A stretch of 42,844 nucleotides of DNA. Source: Oscillospiraceae bacterium (GTDB lineage: Bacteria > Bacillota > Clostridia > Oscillospirales > Oscillospiraceae). The translations under genes were made by a program, and so were the position numbers. Below the pieces are notes generated by a model that did not search any database, was not told the DNA's origin, and saw only the letters and a list, made by a program, of their open reading frames with translations. Below are positions 31,903 through 39,611 of this stretch, piece by piece. Numbering within the stretch: position 1 is the stretch's first letter; each line of letters begins with the position of its first letter. The DNA is taken from NCBI GenBank assembly GCA_015068425.1, contig SVKK01000016.1:1-42844 (forward strand). The letters run 5' to 3'.

Positions 31903-32727
31903 CTAATAAAGTGCCCGGTAGCTGCCGTCGCGGCATATGGGACCGGGAATGATTGCAAGCAGACGGTGAGGAGTTTTTTTCCCGTTTATTGTAAGCGCAT
32001 CGGGGCGAATACAGGGAAGAAGTCCGCTGGGCGATGTAACGGTGAGACAAGGCAAAAGGGAGGCGCGTCCCTTCATGCCGTCCAGAACATCGATGGATAG
32101 AAGCAGTGACGGCGGGTCAGGATTTTGGGACTGGGAAAGCTCGGGAAAAAGAGGAGCAACTGCTGCCCACTCCGCGGCAACAACGGGAAAACCCTTGCTG
32201 TCGCGCAGCTCGTTGCCGGTATCCCTAAGGGCACGGAAGGAGGCTTTTTTACCACGAAGGCTAACTTCAACATCCCCAAAGTCTGCTGCGGCGCGGCGGG
32301 CACTTCCCCTAAAAACTAAGCTCAACACAGCGTAACATAGGGAAAAGGAGAGAATGAGTGTGCGCATGGAGACCGGCAAAACTGCCGCGCCGCCGGGATT
32401 TACTCCGGCAAGACTCAGCGCGCCATAAACCGCGCCTGCAAAAGCGGAGGATACCGCGAAAAAAACTGCCGCGGTTCGGATAAATTTGCCTGAATCTGCG
32501 AAGGCAATGGCTGTGAGGACTGCGCCGGAGAGTATTTTGCAGGAGGCAAGAGCAAAAAAACCGGGAAAGACCATGGCCAGCACAGCATATAATCCACCCC
32601 ATACGGCGGATATAGCCAGTCTTCCTCTCCGAAGAGGAAGAGAACAGATTTTGCCCGTGGAAAGCAAGAGAAGATAGTCAATTATAAAATTCAACATAAA
32701 AATGCTGTCTGCATAGATAATTCTCAT
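31903..32727 (-). CDS. spoIIGA: sigma-E processing aspartic peptidase SpoIIGA
   Basis: 274 residues. The N-terminal half (about 5-140) has five or so membrane segments, and the C-terminal half is a cytoplasmic aspartic-protease domain with the catalytic D-T-G motif in LRDTGNELRD (about residue 167). It cleaves the sigma-E pro-sequence in response to the forespore signal SpoIIR. The start MRIIYADSIFMLNFIIDYLLL matches the family N-terminus. Unusually, no Shine-Dalgarno precedes the ATG and a -10-like box lies only six bases upstream, so a leaderless transcript is possible. It is divergent from pyrH. Confidence 0.92.
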   Translation of the reverse strand: MRIIYADSIFMLNFIIDYLLLLSTGKICSLPLRRGRLAISAVWGGLYAVLAMVFPGFFALASCKILSGAVLTAIAFADSGKFIRTAAVFFAVSSAFAGAVYGALSLAGVNPGGAAVLPVSMRTLILSFSLCYAVLSLVFRGSARRAAADFGDVEVSLRGKKASFRALRDTGNELRDSKGFPVVAAEWAAVAPLFPELSQSQNPDPPSLLLSIDVLDGMKGRASLLPCLTVTSPSGLLPCIRPDALTINGKKTPHRLLAIIPGPICRDGSYRALY

Positions 32728-32733
32728 GGGGCG

Positions 32734-32766
32734 ATTCTAACAGCGGCGCGGTGAAAAGTAAGTCAA
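32734..32766 (-). promoter_or_regulatory. candidate spoIIG promoter with long spacer
   Basis: Minus-strand TTGACT (32761-32766) and TAGAAT (32734-32739) are 21 bases apart. The Bacillus subtilis spoIIG promoter is known for an over-long spacer (22 bases) used with Spo0A~P activation. The expected start coincides with the spoIIGA ATG. No clear Spo0A box (TGNCGAA) was found. Confidence 0.35.
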
Positions 32767-32813
32767 AAGCACGGAGAGAGATTTCTGATTAGAAATTTTT
32801 ACATTTGCCTATA

Positions 32814-32842
32814 TTGTCAAATGGGGCATATCGTGTTAAAAT
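32814..32842 (+). promoter_or_regulatory. promoter of the pyrH-polC cluster
   Basis: TTGTCA (32814-32819), 17 bases, TAAAAT (32837-32842), about 40 bases before the pyrH ATG. One mismatch in each box. Confidence 0.7.
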
Positions 32843-32882
32843 ATCCCGTGATATATGAATAAATGTAAAAGGAGCGGTTTTA

Positions 32883-33602
32883 ATGAACGAGGCCAAACCT
32901 GTTTATAAGAGAGTGCTGCTGAAGGTAAGCGGCGAGGCTCTTGCCGGAGATAAGAGAACCGGTCTTGATTTTGCCGTTATGAAAAGCGTATGCGAGGCGG
33001 TAAAGAAGGTAACCGAGCTGGGTGTTGAAGTGGGCATAGTCGTTGGCGCAGGCAACTTCTGGCGCGGTGCCAAGGACGGCGGCGGAAAGATGGAGCGCAC
33101 CCGCGCAGACCATATGGGTATGCTGGGCACCGTTATGAACGCCCTTGCCCTCAGCGATGTTTTTGAGCAGCTGGGAGTTCCCGTCCGTGTGCAGACTGCC
33201 ATCCATATGGCTCAGATAGCCGAACCCTATATCCGTCTCAAGGCAGACAGCCACCTGAGCAAGGGCAAGGTTGTTATCTTCGGCGCCGGCACAGGCAACC
33301 CCTATTTCTCAACCGATACCGCTGCGGTGCTTCGCGCCGCTGAAATCGGAGCGGATGCCATACTTCTGGCAAAGAACATAGACGGCGTTTATTCCGCCGA
33401 TCCCAAGACAGATCCCACCGCCGTAAAGTATGACCACATAAGCTATGACGATGTTCTGGCTCAGCATCTGGCGGTTATGGACACCACTGCAACCAGTCTC
33501 AGCATGGATAACCATATTCCCGTTATCGTTTTTGCTCTGAAAGACCCCGAGAATATTGTCCGCGTCGTTCTTGGCGAGGATATTGGAACTAAAGTTAACT
33601 GA
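32883..33602 (+). CDS. pyrH: UMP kinase
   Basis: A 239-residue hexameric-type bacterial UMP kinase, phosphorylating UMP to UDP. Typical motifs are [12 protein letters not shown] (about 11-22), [10 protein letters not shown] (about 55), [19 protein letters not shown] (about 73-91), [22 protein letters not shown] (about 136-157) and [16 protein letters not shown]. The Shine-Dalgarno AAAGGAG precedes the ATG. It is the first gene of the conserved cluster and 23 bases ahead of frr. The usual neighbours rpsB and tsf are not here, since spoIIGA lies divergently upstream. Confidence 0.97.
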   Translation: MNEAKPVYKRVLLKVSGEALAGDKRTGLDFAVMKSVCEAVKKVTELGVEVGIVVGAGNFWRGAKDGGGKMERTRADHMGMLGTVMNALALSDVFEQLGVPVRVQTAIHMAQIAEPYIRLKADSHLSKGKVVIFGAGTGNPYFSTDTAAVLRAAEIGADAILLAKNIDGVYSADPKTDPTAVKYDHISYDDVLAQHLAVMDTTATSLSMDNHIPVIVFALKDPENIVRVVLGEDIGTKVN

Positions 33603-33625
33603 TCACAATATAGGAGGAAGACAAA

Positions 33626-34177
33626 ATGTCCGAATACAAAGAGTTTACCGACAGAATGGAGAAAACCTGCTCCGTGCTGGTAGAGAGCTTCAATGCAGTC
33701 CGCGCAGGCCGCGCCAACGCAGCAGTTCTCGACAAGATCACCGTTGAGTACTACGGCACTGTTACCCCCATCCAGCAGCTGGCAACCATCTCCACCCCCG
33801 ACCCCCGCACTCTGGCAATTCAGCCTTGGGATGGCAGCGTCCTGAAGGGCATTGAAAAGGCGATCCTTGCTTCCGATCTTGGAATCAATCCCCAGAATGA
33901 CGGCCGTGTAATCCGCCTTGTTTTCCCCCAGCTCACTGAAGAGCGCCGCAAGGATCTGGTAAAGCAGGTCAAGAAGTATGGCGAAGAGGCCAAGGTTGCT
34001 ATCCGCAATATCCGTCGCGATGCTATGGATAAGTTCAAGAAGATGCAGAAGGCTTCCGAAATCACCGAGGACGACTGCAAGGATCTTGAGAAGGGCATCC
34101 AGAAGCAGACTGACGATTTTATCAAGAAAATTGACGGCCTTTGCGCAAAGAAGGAAAAGGAACTCACCGAGATATAA
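33626..34177 (+). CDS. frr: ribosome recycling factor
   Basis: 183 residues, standard length, with the family-typical RAGRANAAVLDKITVEYYGTVTPIQQLATI near 28-57, PWDGSVLKGIEKAI, NPQNDGRVIRLVFPQLTEERR, and a basic helical C-terminus (AIRNIRRDAMDKFKKM). It splits post-termination ribosomes together with EF-G. Strong Shine-Dalgarno AGGAGG. Its stop codon shares one base with the uppS ATG (TAATG). Confidence 0.97.
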   Translation: MSEYKEFTDRMEKTCSVLVESFNAVRAGRANAAVLDKITVEYYGTVTPIQQLATISTPDPRTLAIQPWDGSVLKGIEKAILASDLGINPQNDGRVIRLVFPQLTEERRKDLVKQVKKYGEEAKVAIRNIRRDAMDKFKKMQKASEITEDDCKDLEKGIQKQTDDFIKKIDGLCAKKEKELTEI

Positions 34178-34911
34178 TGAAATTTAATTTCAACAAAAAG
34201 GCGGAGGAGATTGATTTCGGCAATCTCCCCCGCCATATTGCCATTATTATGGACGGCAACGGCCGCTGGGCAAAAAAGCGCCGCATGCCCCGAACCGCCG
34301 GACACGCCGTTGGTGCGGAGACTTTCCGAAAGGTTGCAACCTACTGCAAGGACATTGGCCTTGACTATCTCACCGTTTATGCTTTCTCCACTGAAAACTG
34401 GAAAAGACCTCAGGATGAGGTGGACGCGATAATGCGTCTGCTCGAAAAGTATCTTCTGGAAGCCATCGAAAAGATGGAACGGGATAAGGTGAAAATGAAG
34501 TTTTTCGGGGATGTGAGCGTGCTCAGCCCCCGTCTTCAGGAGCTCATTGCCAACACCGAGGAGATAAGCAAGCGCTTTGAAGGATGCCAGGTGAACATAT
34601 GCCTTAACTACGGTGGCAGGGACGAATTGGTCCGTGCCATGCATCGCTATGCCTCCGAGGTAGCCGAAGGCAGGGAAAACAATATTGACGAGGCGGAGGT
34701 TTCCGATTACCTCTTCTCCGCGGGCATACCCGACCCGGATTTGCTTATCCGACCCGGCGGAGAATATCGCATGAGCAATTTCCTTATGTGGCAGTCCGCC
34801 TATTCCGAGCTTTATTTCACCGATACTCTCTGGCCTGATTTTAACGAGAAGGAAATAAACCGCGCCATTGCCGAGTTCCAGCGCCGCGAGCGCAGATACG
34901 GAGGCGTGTGA
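34177..34911 (+). CDS. uppS: undecaprenyl diphosphate synthase (cis-prenyltransferase)
   Basis: 244 residues. It makes the C55 lipid carrier for peptidoglycan. Hallmarks are HIAIIMDGNGRWAKKR (about 20-35, catalytic Asp), GHAVGAE, TVYAFSTENWKRP (about 68-80), and DLLIRPGGEYRMSNFLMWQSAYSELYF (about 189-215). The frame is open 36 bases further 5' inside frr, but the ATG at 34177 begins the usual short N-terminal extension and overlaps the frr stop by one base. Its product pathway is fed by dxr and ispG further along this cluster. Confidence 0.97.
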   Translation: MKFNFNKKAEEIDFGNLPRHIAIIMDGNGRWAKKRRMPRTAGHAVGAETFRKVATYCKDIGLDYLTVYAFSTENWKRPQDEVDAIMRLLEKYLLEAIEKMERDKVKMKFFGDVSVLSPRLQELIANTEEISKRFEGCQVNICLNYGGRDELVRAMHRYASEVAEGRENNIDEAEVSDYLFSAGIPDPDLLIRPGGEYRMSNFLMWQSAYSELYFTDTLWPDFNEKEINRAIAEFQRRERRYGGV

Positions 34912-35480
34912 TGAGCTTTCTTGTGGCTCTGGCATCGGATTGCCCTCTTGAGGCGCTGCCCAACCCCCATATGAAAATGTACTCCGTAAATGAAGCTCTT
35001 GAAGCCGGTGTGGATGTGCCTCAAAGCATGCTTATGGACTATGAGCTGGATAGGGATGAGCCCGACACTGTGCTGTGGAGCGATATTGAACCGGTGATAG
35101 ACATTGAAAAGGGCATTTTTGAGCTGCCCGACCCGGATGATAATTTTGATATCTGGCCCATAGAATGTGCAGACGACCTGCAGAGCGGCAGAGCCTTTCT
35201 TGCCGCGGTGGAATGGAACCGATGCACACTTCCCAGAGCGGAGATGCTCCTTTCCTATATCCGCCGCCATCTGGAAAAGGCGGAGGAAGTGGAGCTTTGG
35301 CACAGCTGGATGGGCGGAAACGGGGAAGGGGAGTTTCCACCTCTTGTGAAAAGAGAGGAAAAAACTCTCGCCGCTCTCACGGCGGAGGATATCTGCCGCT
35401 TCTGCGAGAGCGATGTTTTCCAAAGCTATTTTGAAAATATTGATATAGGCAAGCAGTATTGCCTGCTTGTTAAAAGATAA
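34911..35480 (+). CDS. hypothetical protein between uppS and cdsA
   Basis: About 189 residues, acidic, with no signal peptide or membrane segment, so probably cytoplasmic. I do not recognise a family. Visible features are an opening SFLVALASDCPLEALPNPHM, a stretch rich in Asp/Glu/Pro (LPDPDDNFDIWPIE), and a helical C-terminal half with ICRFCESDVFQSYFENI. The ATG at 34911 shares one base with the uppS stop (TGATG), and codon use matches the neighbours, so it looks like a true coupled gene. In most Bacillota uppS is followed directly by cdsA, so this is an insertion in a conserved cluster. An in-frame GTG at 34908 is the alternative start. Confidence 0.8.
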   Translation: MSFLVALASDCPLEALPNPHMKMYSVNEALEAGVDVPQSMLMDYELDRDEPDTVLWSDIEPVIDIEKGIFELPDPDDNFDIWPIECADDLQSGRAFLAAVEWNRCTLPRAEMLLSYIRRHLEKAEEVELWHSWMGGNGEGEFPPLVKREEKTLAALTAEDICRFCESDVFQSYFENIDIGKQYCLLVKR

Positions 35481-35503
35481 ATTCCCGAAAGGAAGAGGAT
35501 GTC

Positions 35504-36328
35504 TTGAAGACAAGAATAATCGTGGCGATCATAGGAATACCCCTGCTTCTGGCAGTTATATTTTTCGCCCCCGTCTGGGCTTACGGCATACTTGTGGGTA
35601 TAATAGCCGGAATGTCTGCCTGGGAGCTTTTGCGCTGCGTGGGCGGAGTAACGCCGCGTATGCTTTGGATAAGCACCGCCAGTGCGGGACTTATGCCCTT
35701 CCTGTCCACTGTTTTTGACGCGGGAGCGGTTTTCACCGTTATGGTGTTCCTGCTTTTTGCCGCTATGCTATGCGAGCTGATGCATTCTGTGTCCCATGAA
35801 AAGGGACTTAAGCTTGAAACTGTGGCTCTCTGCGTTCTTGCGGGCACTGTTATGCCCTTGATGCTCACAAGTCTTGTTAAGCTGGCTCAGCGTCCTCACG
35901 GCATAGTCTATGCTCTGCTGCCTTATATAGTTTCATTTTTAAGCGACTCGGGAGCCTACTTTGTGGGAATATTCCTGGGCAAGCATAAGCTCTGCCCTCT
36001 CCTTTCTCCCAAAAAGACCGTTGAGGGAGCCATTGGCGGACTCGCTGTTACCATAGCTTCTATGGTGGCATACGGTTTTATACTTAAGGCACTGGACTTC
36101 AATGTGAACTTTATTATGCTTATCGTATATGGCTTTTTCGGCTCCGCAGCCTGCCAGCTGGGCGATTTGAGCTTTTCTGCCATCAAGCGCCTTTACGGAG
36201 TGAAGGACTACGGAAGAATTCTCCCCGGTCACGGAGGTATGCTTGACCGCTTTGACAGTACTTTCTGGACCGCCGTTATGGTGGATATTCTGGTGAGCTG
36301 GCTGCCCGCCTTTGATAAAATAGTGTGA
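35504..36328 (+). CDS. cdsA: phosphatidate cytidylyltransferase (CDP-diglyceride synthase)
   Basis: A 274-residue membrane enzyme making CDP-diacylglycerol from phosphatidate and CTP, for phospholipid synthesis. It has about seven or eight hydrophobic segments and the family C-terminal signature SFSAIKRLYGVKDYGRILPGHGGMLDRFDS (about 224-253); SDSGAYFVG and SPKKTVEGAIGG precede it. The start is a TTG at 35504 with Shine-Dalgarno GGAAGAGG five bases upstream; no in-frame ATG gives the full first membrane segment. Its end overlaps a possible GTG start of dxr. Confidence 0.95.
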   Translation: MKTRIIVAIIGIPLLLAVIFFAPVWAYGILVGIIAGMSAWELLRCVGGVTPRMLWISTASAGLMPFLSTVFDAGAVFTVMVFLLFAAMLCELMHSVSHEKGLKLETVALCVLAGTVMPLMLTSLVKLAQRPHGIVYALLPYIVSFLSDSGAYFVGIFLGKHKLCPLLSPKKTVEGAIGGLAVTIASMVAYGFILKALDFNVNFIMLIVYGFFGSAACQLGDLSFSAIKRLYGVKDYGRILPGHGGMLDRFDSTFWTAVMVDILVSWLPAFDKIV

Positions 36329-36339
36329 GGCTTTCAACA

Positions 36340-37497
36340 ATGATGCAAAATATCAGTATTCTTGGCTCCACAGGGAGCATAGGTCGCCAGACCTGCGCCG
36401 TTGCGGAGCATCTTGGTATAAAAGTCTCCGCCATTGCTGCGCGGAGAGATATAAAGCTTCTCGAAACTCAGGCGCGGCGCTTTCGCCCGCGCCTTGTGGC
36501 CGTTTATGAGGAAAATGCCGCAAAAGCACTGAGAGATGCTCTTTCCGATATGGATGTGGAAGTCCTCAGCGGGGAGGAAGGTCTTATTGCGGCTGCAACC
36601 GTTGCGGAAGCTGACTGCGTTGTAACTGCAGTCAGCGGCTCCATCGGGCTGCGCCCCACTCTTGCGGCAATAGATGCGGGAAAGCGTATTGCCCTTGCCA
36701 ACAAGGAAACTTTGGTCTGTGCCGGTGATATTGTTATGGCAAGAGCGGAGGAAAAGGGAGCGGAAATAATTCCCGTGGATTCCGAGCACTCTGCGATTTT
36801 CCAAAGTATTGGCGGGATGAAGCGCAGGGAGGAACTCAAGCGCATTCTTCTCACCGGCTCCGGAGGGCCTTTCAGAGGACTCAGCAGACAGGAGACCTAC
36901 CATAAAACTCCGGCTCAGGCGGTGAGCCATCCCAACTGGAGTATGGGCGCAAAAATAAGTGTTGACAGCGCCACGATGATGAACAAAGGCCTTGAATTTA
37001 TAGAGGCTATGCATCTTTTTGCCGTTTCTCCCGACAGAATAACAGTGCTTGTCCATCCCCAGAGCATCATTCATTCTGCAGTTGAGATGATAGACGGCAG
37101 CGTTATCGCCCAGCTTGCAGTCCCGGATATGGGACTGCCCATACAGTATGCTCTTACTTATCCGGAGCGAAAAGTTTCCCAAAGCGCAGCGCTGGATCTT
37201 TTCACCGCGGGGGATATGCATTTTGAAAAACCTGATTTGGAAAAAACACCCTGCCTCAGGCTGGCGATGGACTGTGCAAAGGCAGGCGGCACCGCAGCCT
37301 GCGTTATGAGTGCTGCCAATGAGGCCGCGGTGGGGCTGTTCCTTGAAGAGAAGATACCCTTTGGCGCGATTTATGAATGTGTTGCCGAGGCTTTGGACAG
37401 CATAGATATAATAAGCAAGCCCTCTTTGGAGGAGATTATTTCAGCGGACGGAAAAGCCCGTGAAACAGTTAAAAGGATTTTTGGCAAATGGTCATAA
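36340..37497 (+). CDS. dxr: 1-deoxy-D-xylulose 5-phosphate reductoisomerase
   Basis: About 385 residues; NADPH-dependent second step of the non-mevalonate (MEP) isoprenoid pathway. The start ISILGSTGSIG is the NADPH-binding loop. ANKETLVCAG, IPVDSEHSAIFQ, SHPNWSMGAKISVDSATMMNKGLEFIEA and HPQSIIHSAVEMIDGS are the family landmarks, including the metal-binding Asp and Glu. The ATGs at 36340 and 36343 are both suitable; a GTG at 36325 overlapping the cdsA stop (GTGA) is in frame and would add five residues. Its last ten bases overlap rseP. Confidence 0.95.
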   Translation: MMQNISILGSTGSIGRQTCAVAEHLGIKVSAIAARRDIKLLETQARRFRPRLVAVYEENAAKALRDALSDMDVEVLSGEEGLIAAATVAEADCVVTAVSGSIGLRPTLAAIDAGKRIALANKETLVCAGDIVMARAEEKGAEIIPVDSEHSAIFQSIGGMKRREELKRILLTGSGGPFRGLSRQETYHKTPAQAVSHPNWSMGAKISVDSATMMNKGLEFIEAMHLFAVSPDRITVLVHPQSIIHSAVEMIDGSVIAQLAVPDMGLPIQYALTYPERKVSQSAALDLFTAGDMHFEKPDLEKTPCLRLAMDCAKAGGTAACVMSAANEAAVGLFLEEKIPFGAIYECVAEALDSIDIISKPSLEEIISADGKARETVKRIFGKWS

Positions 37498-38552
37498 TTT
37501 TCGCAATACTGGCATTTGGAATTCTCATTGCCGTTCATGAACTGGGACATTTCTTTGCCGCCAAGGCTTTTGGCGTAAAGGTTGAAGAATTCGCCCTTGG
37601 CATGGGACCCGCAATACTGAAAAAACAGGGAAAGGAAACCCTTTATACCCTTCGTTTGCTGCCTCTCGGCGGTTTTTGCGCCATGGAGGGCGAGGACGAA
37701 GAGGTGGATTCTCCACGGGCCTTCAGCTCTCAGAAGGCGTGGAAGAGGGCAATTATCCTCTGCGCGGGTGCCGCGATGAACTTTGTGATGGGCTTTATTC
37801 TGGTGCTTTGCATAGCTCCCATGACGGCCAACTTTGTTGAGCCTGTCATAGACTCCTTTATGGAGGGCTGCCCCTATGTTGGCGAGGAGGCTCTTATGGA
37901 GGGAGACAGAATTTATTCTGTGGATGGTCACCGCACCTTTTTCACCAACCACGTTTCCCAATATATGCTCCGCAACGGCAGTGAGTATCACGACATAGTA
38001 CTTATCCGTGACGGTCGCCGCGTAAAGCTGGAGAATTTTTACATGGTGCCTGTGGAGTACACCCAAAGCGACGGAAGCAGCGTTTTTAAATACGGCCTTT
38101 ATTTTTCACCCCGTGAGTTCGGTCTTTGGGCAAACATAAAGTATGCATGGTTCGGAAGCCTTGATTTCTGCCGTCTCGTTTGGGATTCTCTCGGAATGCT
38201 GGTGAGCGGACAGGTGGGCATCCGCGATATGAGCGGCCCTGTCGGTGTTGTTGACTTCGTCAACGATATGGCGCAGGAGGCAGAAAGCACAAGGGAAGCA
38301 GCCTTTGACTTTTGCTATATTTTTGCAATAATCGCGGTCAATCTGGCGGTTATGAATATGCTGCCAATACCTGCGCTGGACGGAGGAAGAGTGTTTTTCC
38401 TTATCGTCACATGGATAATCGAAAAAATAAGCCGCCGCAAGCTCAATCCCAAATACGAGGGTTATGTTCACACTGCAGGCTTTGCCCTGCTGATGGCATT
38501 GATGGTGTTTATAATGTTCAGCGATGTTCTGAAAGCTTTCTTTGGAGTTTGA
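37488..38552 (+). CDS. rseP: site-2 protease-type zinc metalloprotease (RseP/RasP family, M50)
   Basis: 354 residues. The first membrane helix carries the zinc motif HELGH (residues 17-21), with FGVKVEEFALGMGPAI following. A PDZ-like region occupies about 105-190. The C-terminal part has NMLPIPALDGGRV, the third zinc ligand motif, and further membrane helices. Such enzymes cleave proteins within the membrane, for example anti-sigma factors and signal-peptide remnants. It is the usual neighbour of dxr in Bacillota and begins ten bases before the dxr stop. The next gene starts one base after its stop. Confidence 0.95.
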   Translation: MVIIFAILAFGILIAVHELGHFFAAKAFGVKVEEFALGMGPAILKKQGKETLYTLRLLPLGGFCAMEGEDEEVDSPRAFSSQKAWKRAIILCAGAAMNFVMGFILVLCIAPMTANFVEPVIDSFMEGCPYVGEEALMEGDRIYSVDGHRTFFTNHVSQYMLRNGSEYHDIVLIRDGRRVKLENFYMVPVEYTQSDGSSVFKYGLYFSPREFGLWANIKYAWFGSLDFCRLVWDSLGMLVSGQVGIRDMSGPVGVVDFVNDMAQEAESTREAAFDFCYIFAIIAVNLAVMNMLPIPALDGGRVFFLIVTWIIEKISRRKLNPKYEGYVHTAGFALLMALMVFIMFSDVLKAFFGV

Positions 38553-38553
38553 T

Positions 38554-39603
38554 ATGAAAAGAGAGAACACAAGAAGAATATATGTTGGCGGAGTTGCCAT
38601 AGGCGGCGGCGCGGAGATAAGTGTGCAGAGTATGTGCAACACCTCAACTGCCGATGCCACAGCCAGTCTTGCCCAGATAAGAGCCCTCGGCGACGCGGGC
38701 TGCGATATCGTGCGCCTTGCGGTGCCCGATATGGCTGCCGCCGCGGCAATGGAGCGCATTGCTGCGGAAAGTCCAATTCCCATTGTTGCGGATATTCATT
38801 TTGACTACCGCCTTGCCCTTGAATGCGTGAAAGCGGGGGTACATAAAATCCGTATAAATCCCGGCAATATCGGCGGCGCGGAGCGGGTGCGCACGGTAGC
38901 GGAAGCCTGTGGAGAGAAGAAAATCCCCATCCGCATTGGAGTGAACAGCGGAAGTCTTGAAAAAGACCTGCTTCGCAAATACGGTGCTCCCACAGCCGAG
39001 GCAATGGTGGAGAGCGCGGAGAGACATATCGCCATGCTTACCGATTGCGGTTTTGAGGATATTTGCCTTTCTCTCAAAGCCTCCGATGTGCCCCTCACCG
39101 TGGCGGCTTACCGCCTTGCGGCAGAACGCTTTCCCTATCCTCTCCACGTGGGGGTTACGGAGGCGGGAACAAGCTATATGGGTCTTGTTCAGTCCGCCGT
39201 GGGTATCGGCACAGTGCTCAACGAGGGTATTGGCGATACCATCCGCGTTTCCCTCACCGCAGACCCGGTTGAGGAGATAAAAGCCGGCATATCCATACTA
39301 AAGGCTGCCGGTCTCAGACGCGGCGGTGTAAAAATAGTGTCCTGCCCTACCTGCGGAAGGACCCAGATAGACCTTATTTCCACCGCTCGGGAGGTGGAAG
39401 AGCGCCTTTCCGGTCTTGAAAGGAACATCACCGTTGCGGTGATGGGCTGCATTGTCAACGGGCCGGGAGAGGCGAGGGAAGCAGACTTTGGCCTTGCGGG
39501 AGGCAAGGGAGAAGCTGTGCTTTTCAAAAAGGGAGAAATAGTCTCCAAGGTGGCGGAGAGAGACATGGTCTCTGCCCTGCTTAAACTCATTAACGAAGGC
39601 TGA
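38554..39603 (+). CDS. ispG: 4-hydroxy-3-methylbut-2-en-1-yl diphosphate synthase
   Basis: About 349 residues; an iron-sulfur enzyme making HMBPP in the MEP pathway. It begins with RENTRRIYVGGVAIGGG. SVQSMCNT, VRLAVPD, DIHFDYRLAL, RINPGNIGG and GVNSGSLEKDLL mark the TIM-barrel. The C-terminal cluster-binding Cys lie in SCPTCGRTQIDL and MGCIVNGPGEAREADFG. I chose the ATG at 38554, one base after the rseP stop and with TTGGAG upstream; an in-frame TTG at 38542 would overlap rseP. With dxr and uppS it ties this cluster to cell-wall lipid carrier supply. Confidence 0.96.
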   Translation: MKRENTRRIYVGGVAIGGGAEISVQSMCNTSTADATASLAQIRALGDAGCDIVRLAVPDMAAAAAMERIAAESPIPIVADIHFDYRLALECVKAGVHKIRINPGNIGGAERVRTVAEACGEKKIPIRIGVNSGSLEKDLLRKYGAPTAEAMVESAERHIAMLTDCGFEDICLSLKASDVPLTVAAYRLAAERFPYPLHVGVTEAGTSYMGLVQSAVGIGTVLNEGIGDTIRVSLTADPVEEIKAGISILKAAGLRRGGVKIVSCPTCGRTQIDLISTAREVEERLSGLERNITVAVMGCIVNGPGEAREADFGLAGGKGEAVLFKKGEIVSKVAERDMVSALLKLINEG

Positions 39604-39611
39604 GATAGATA

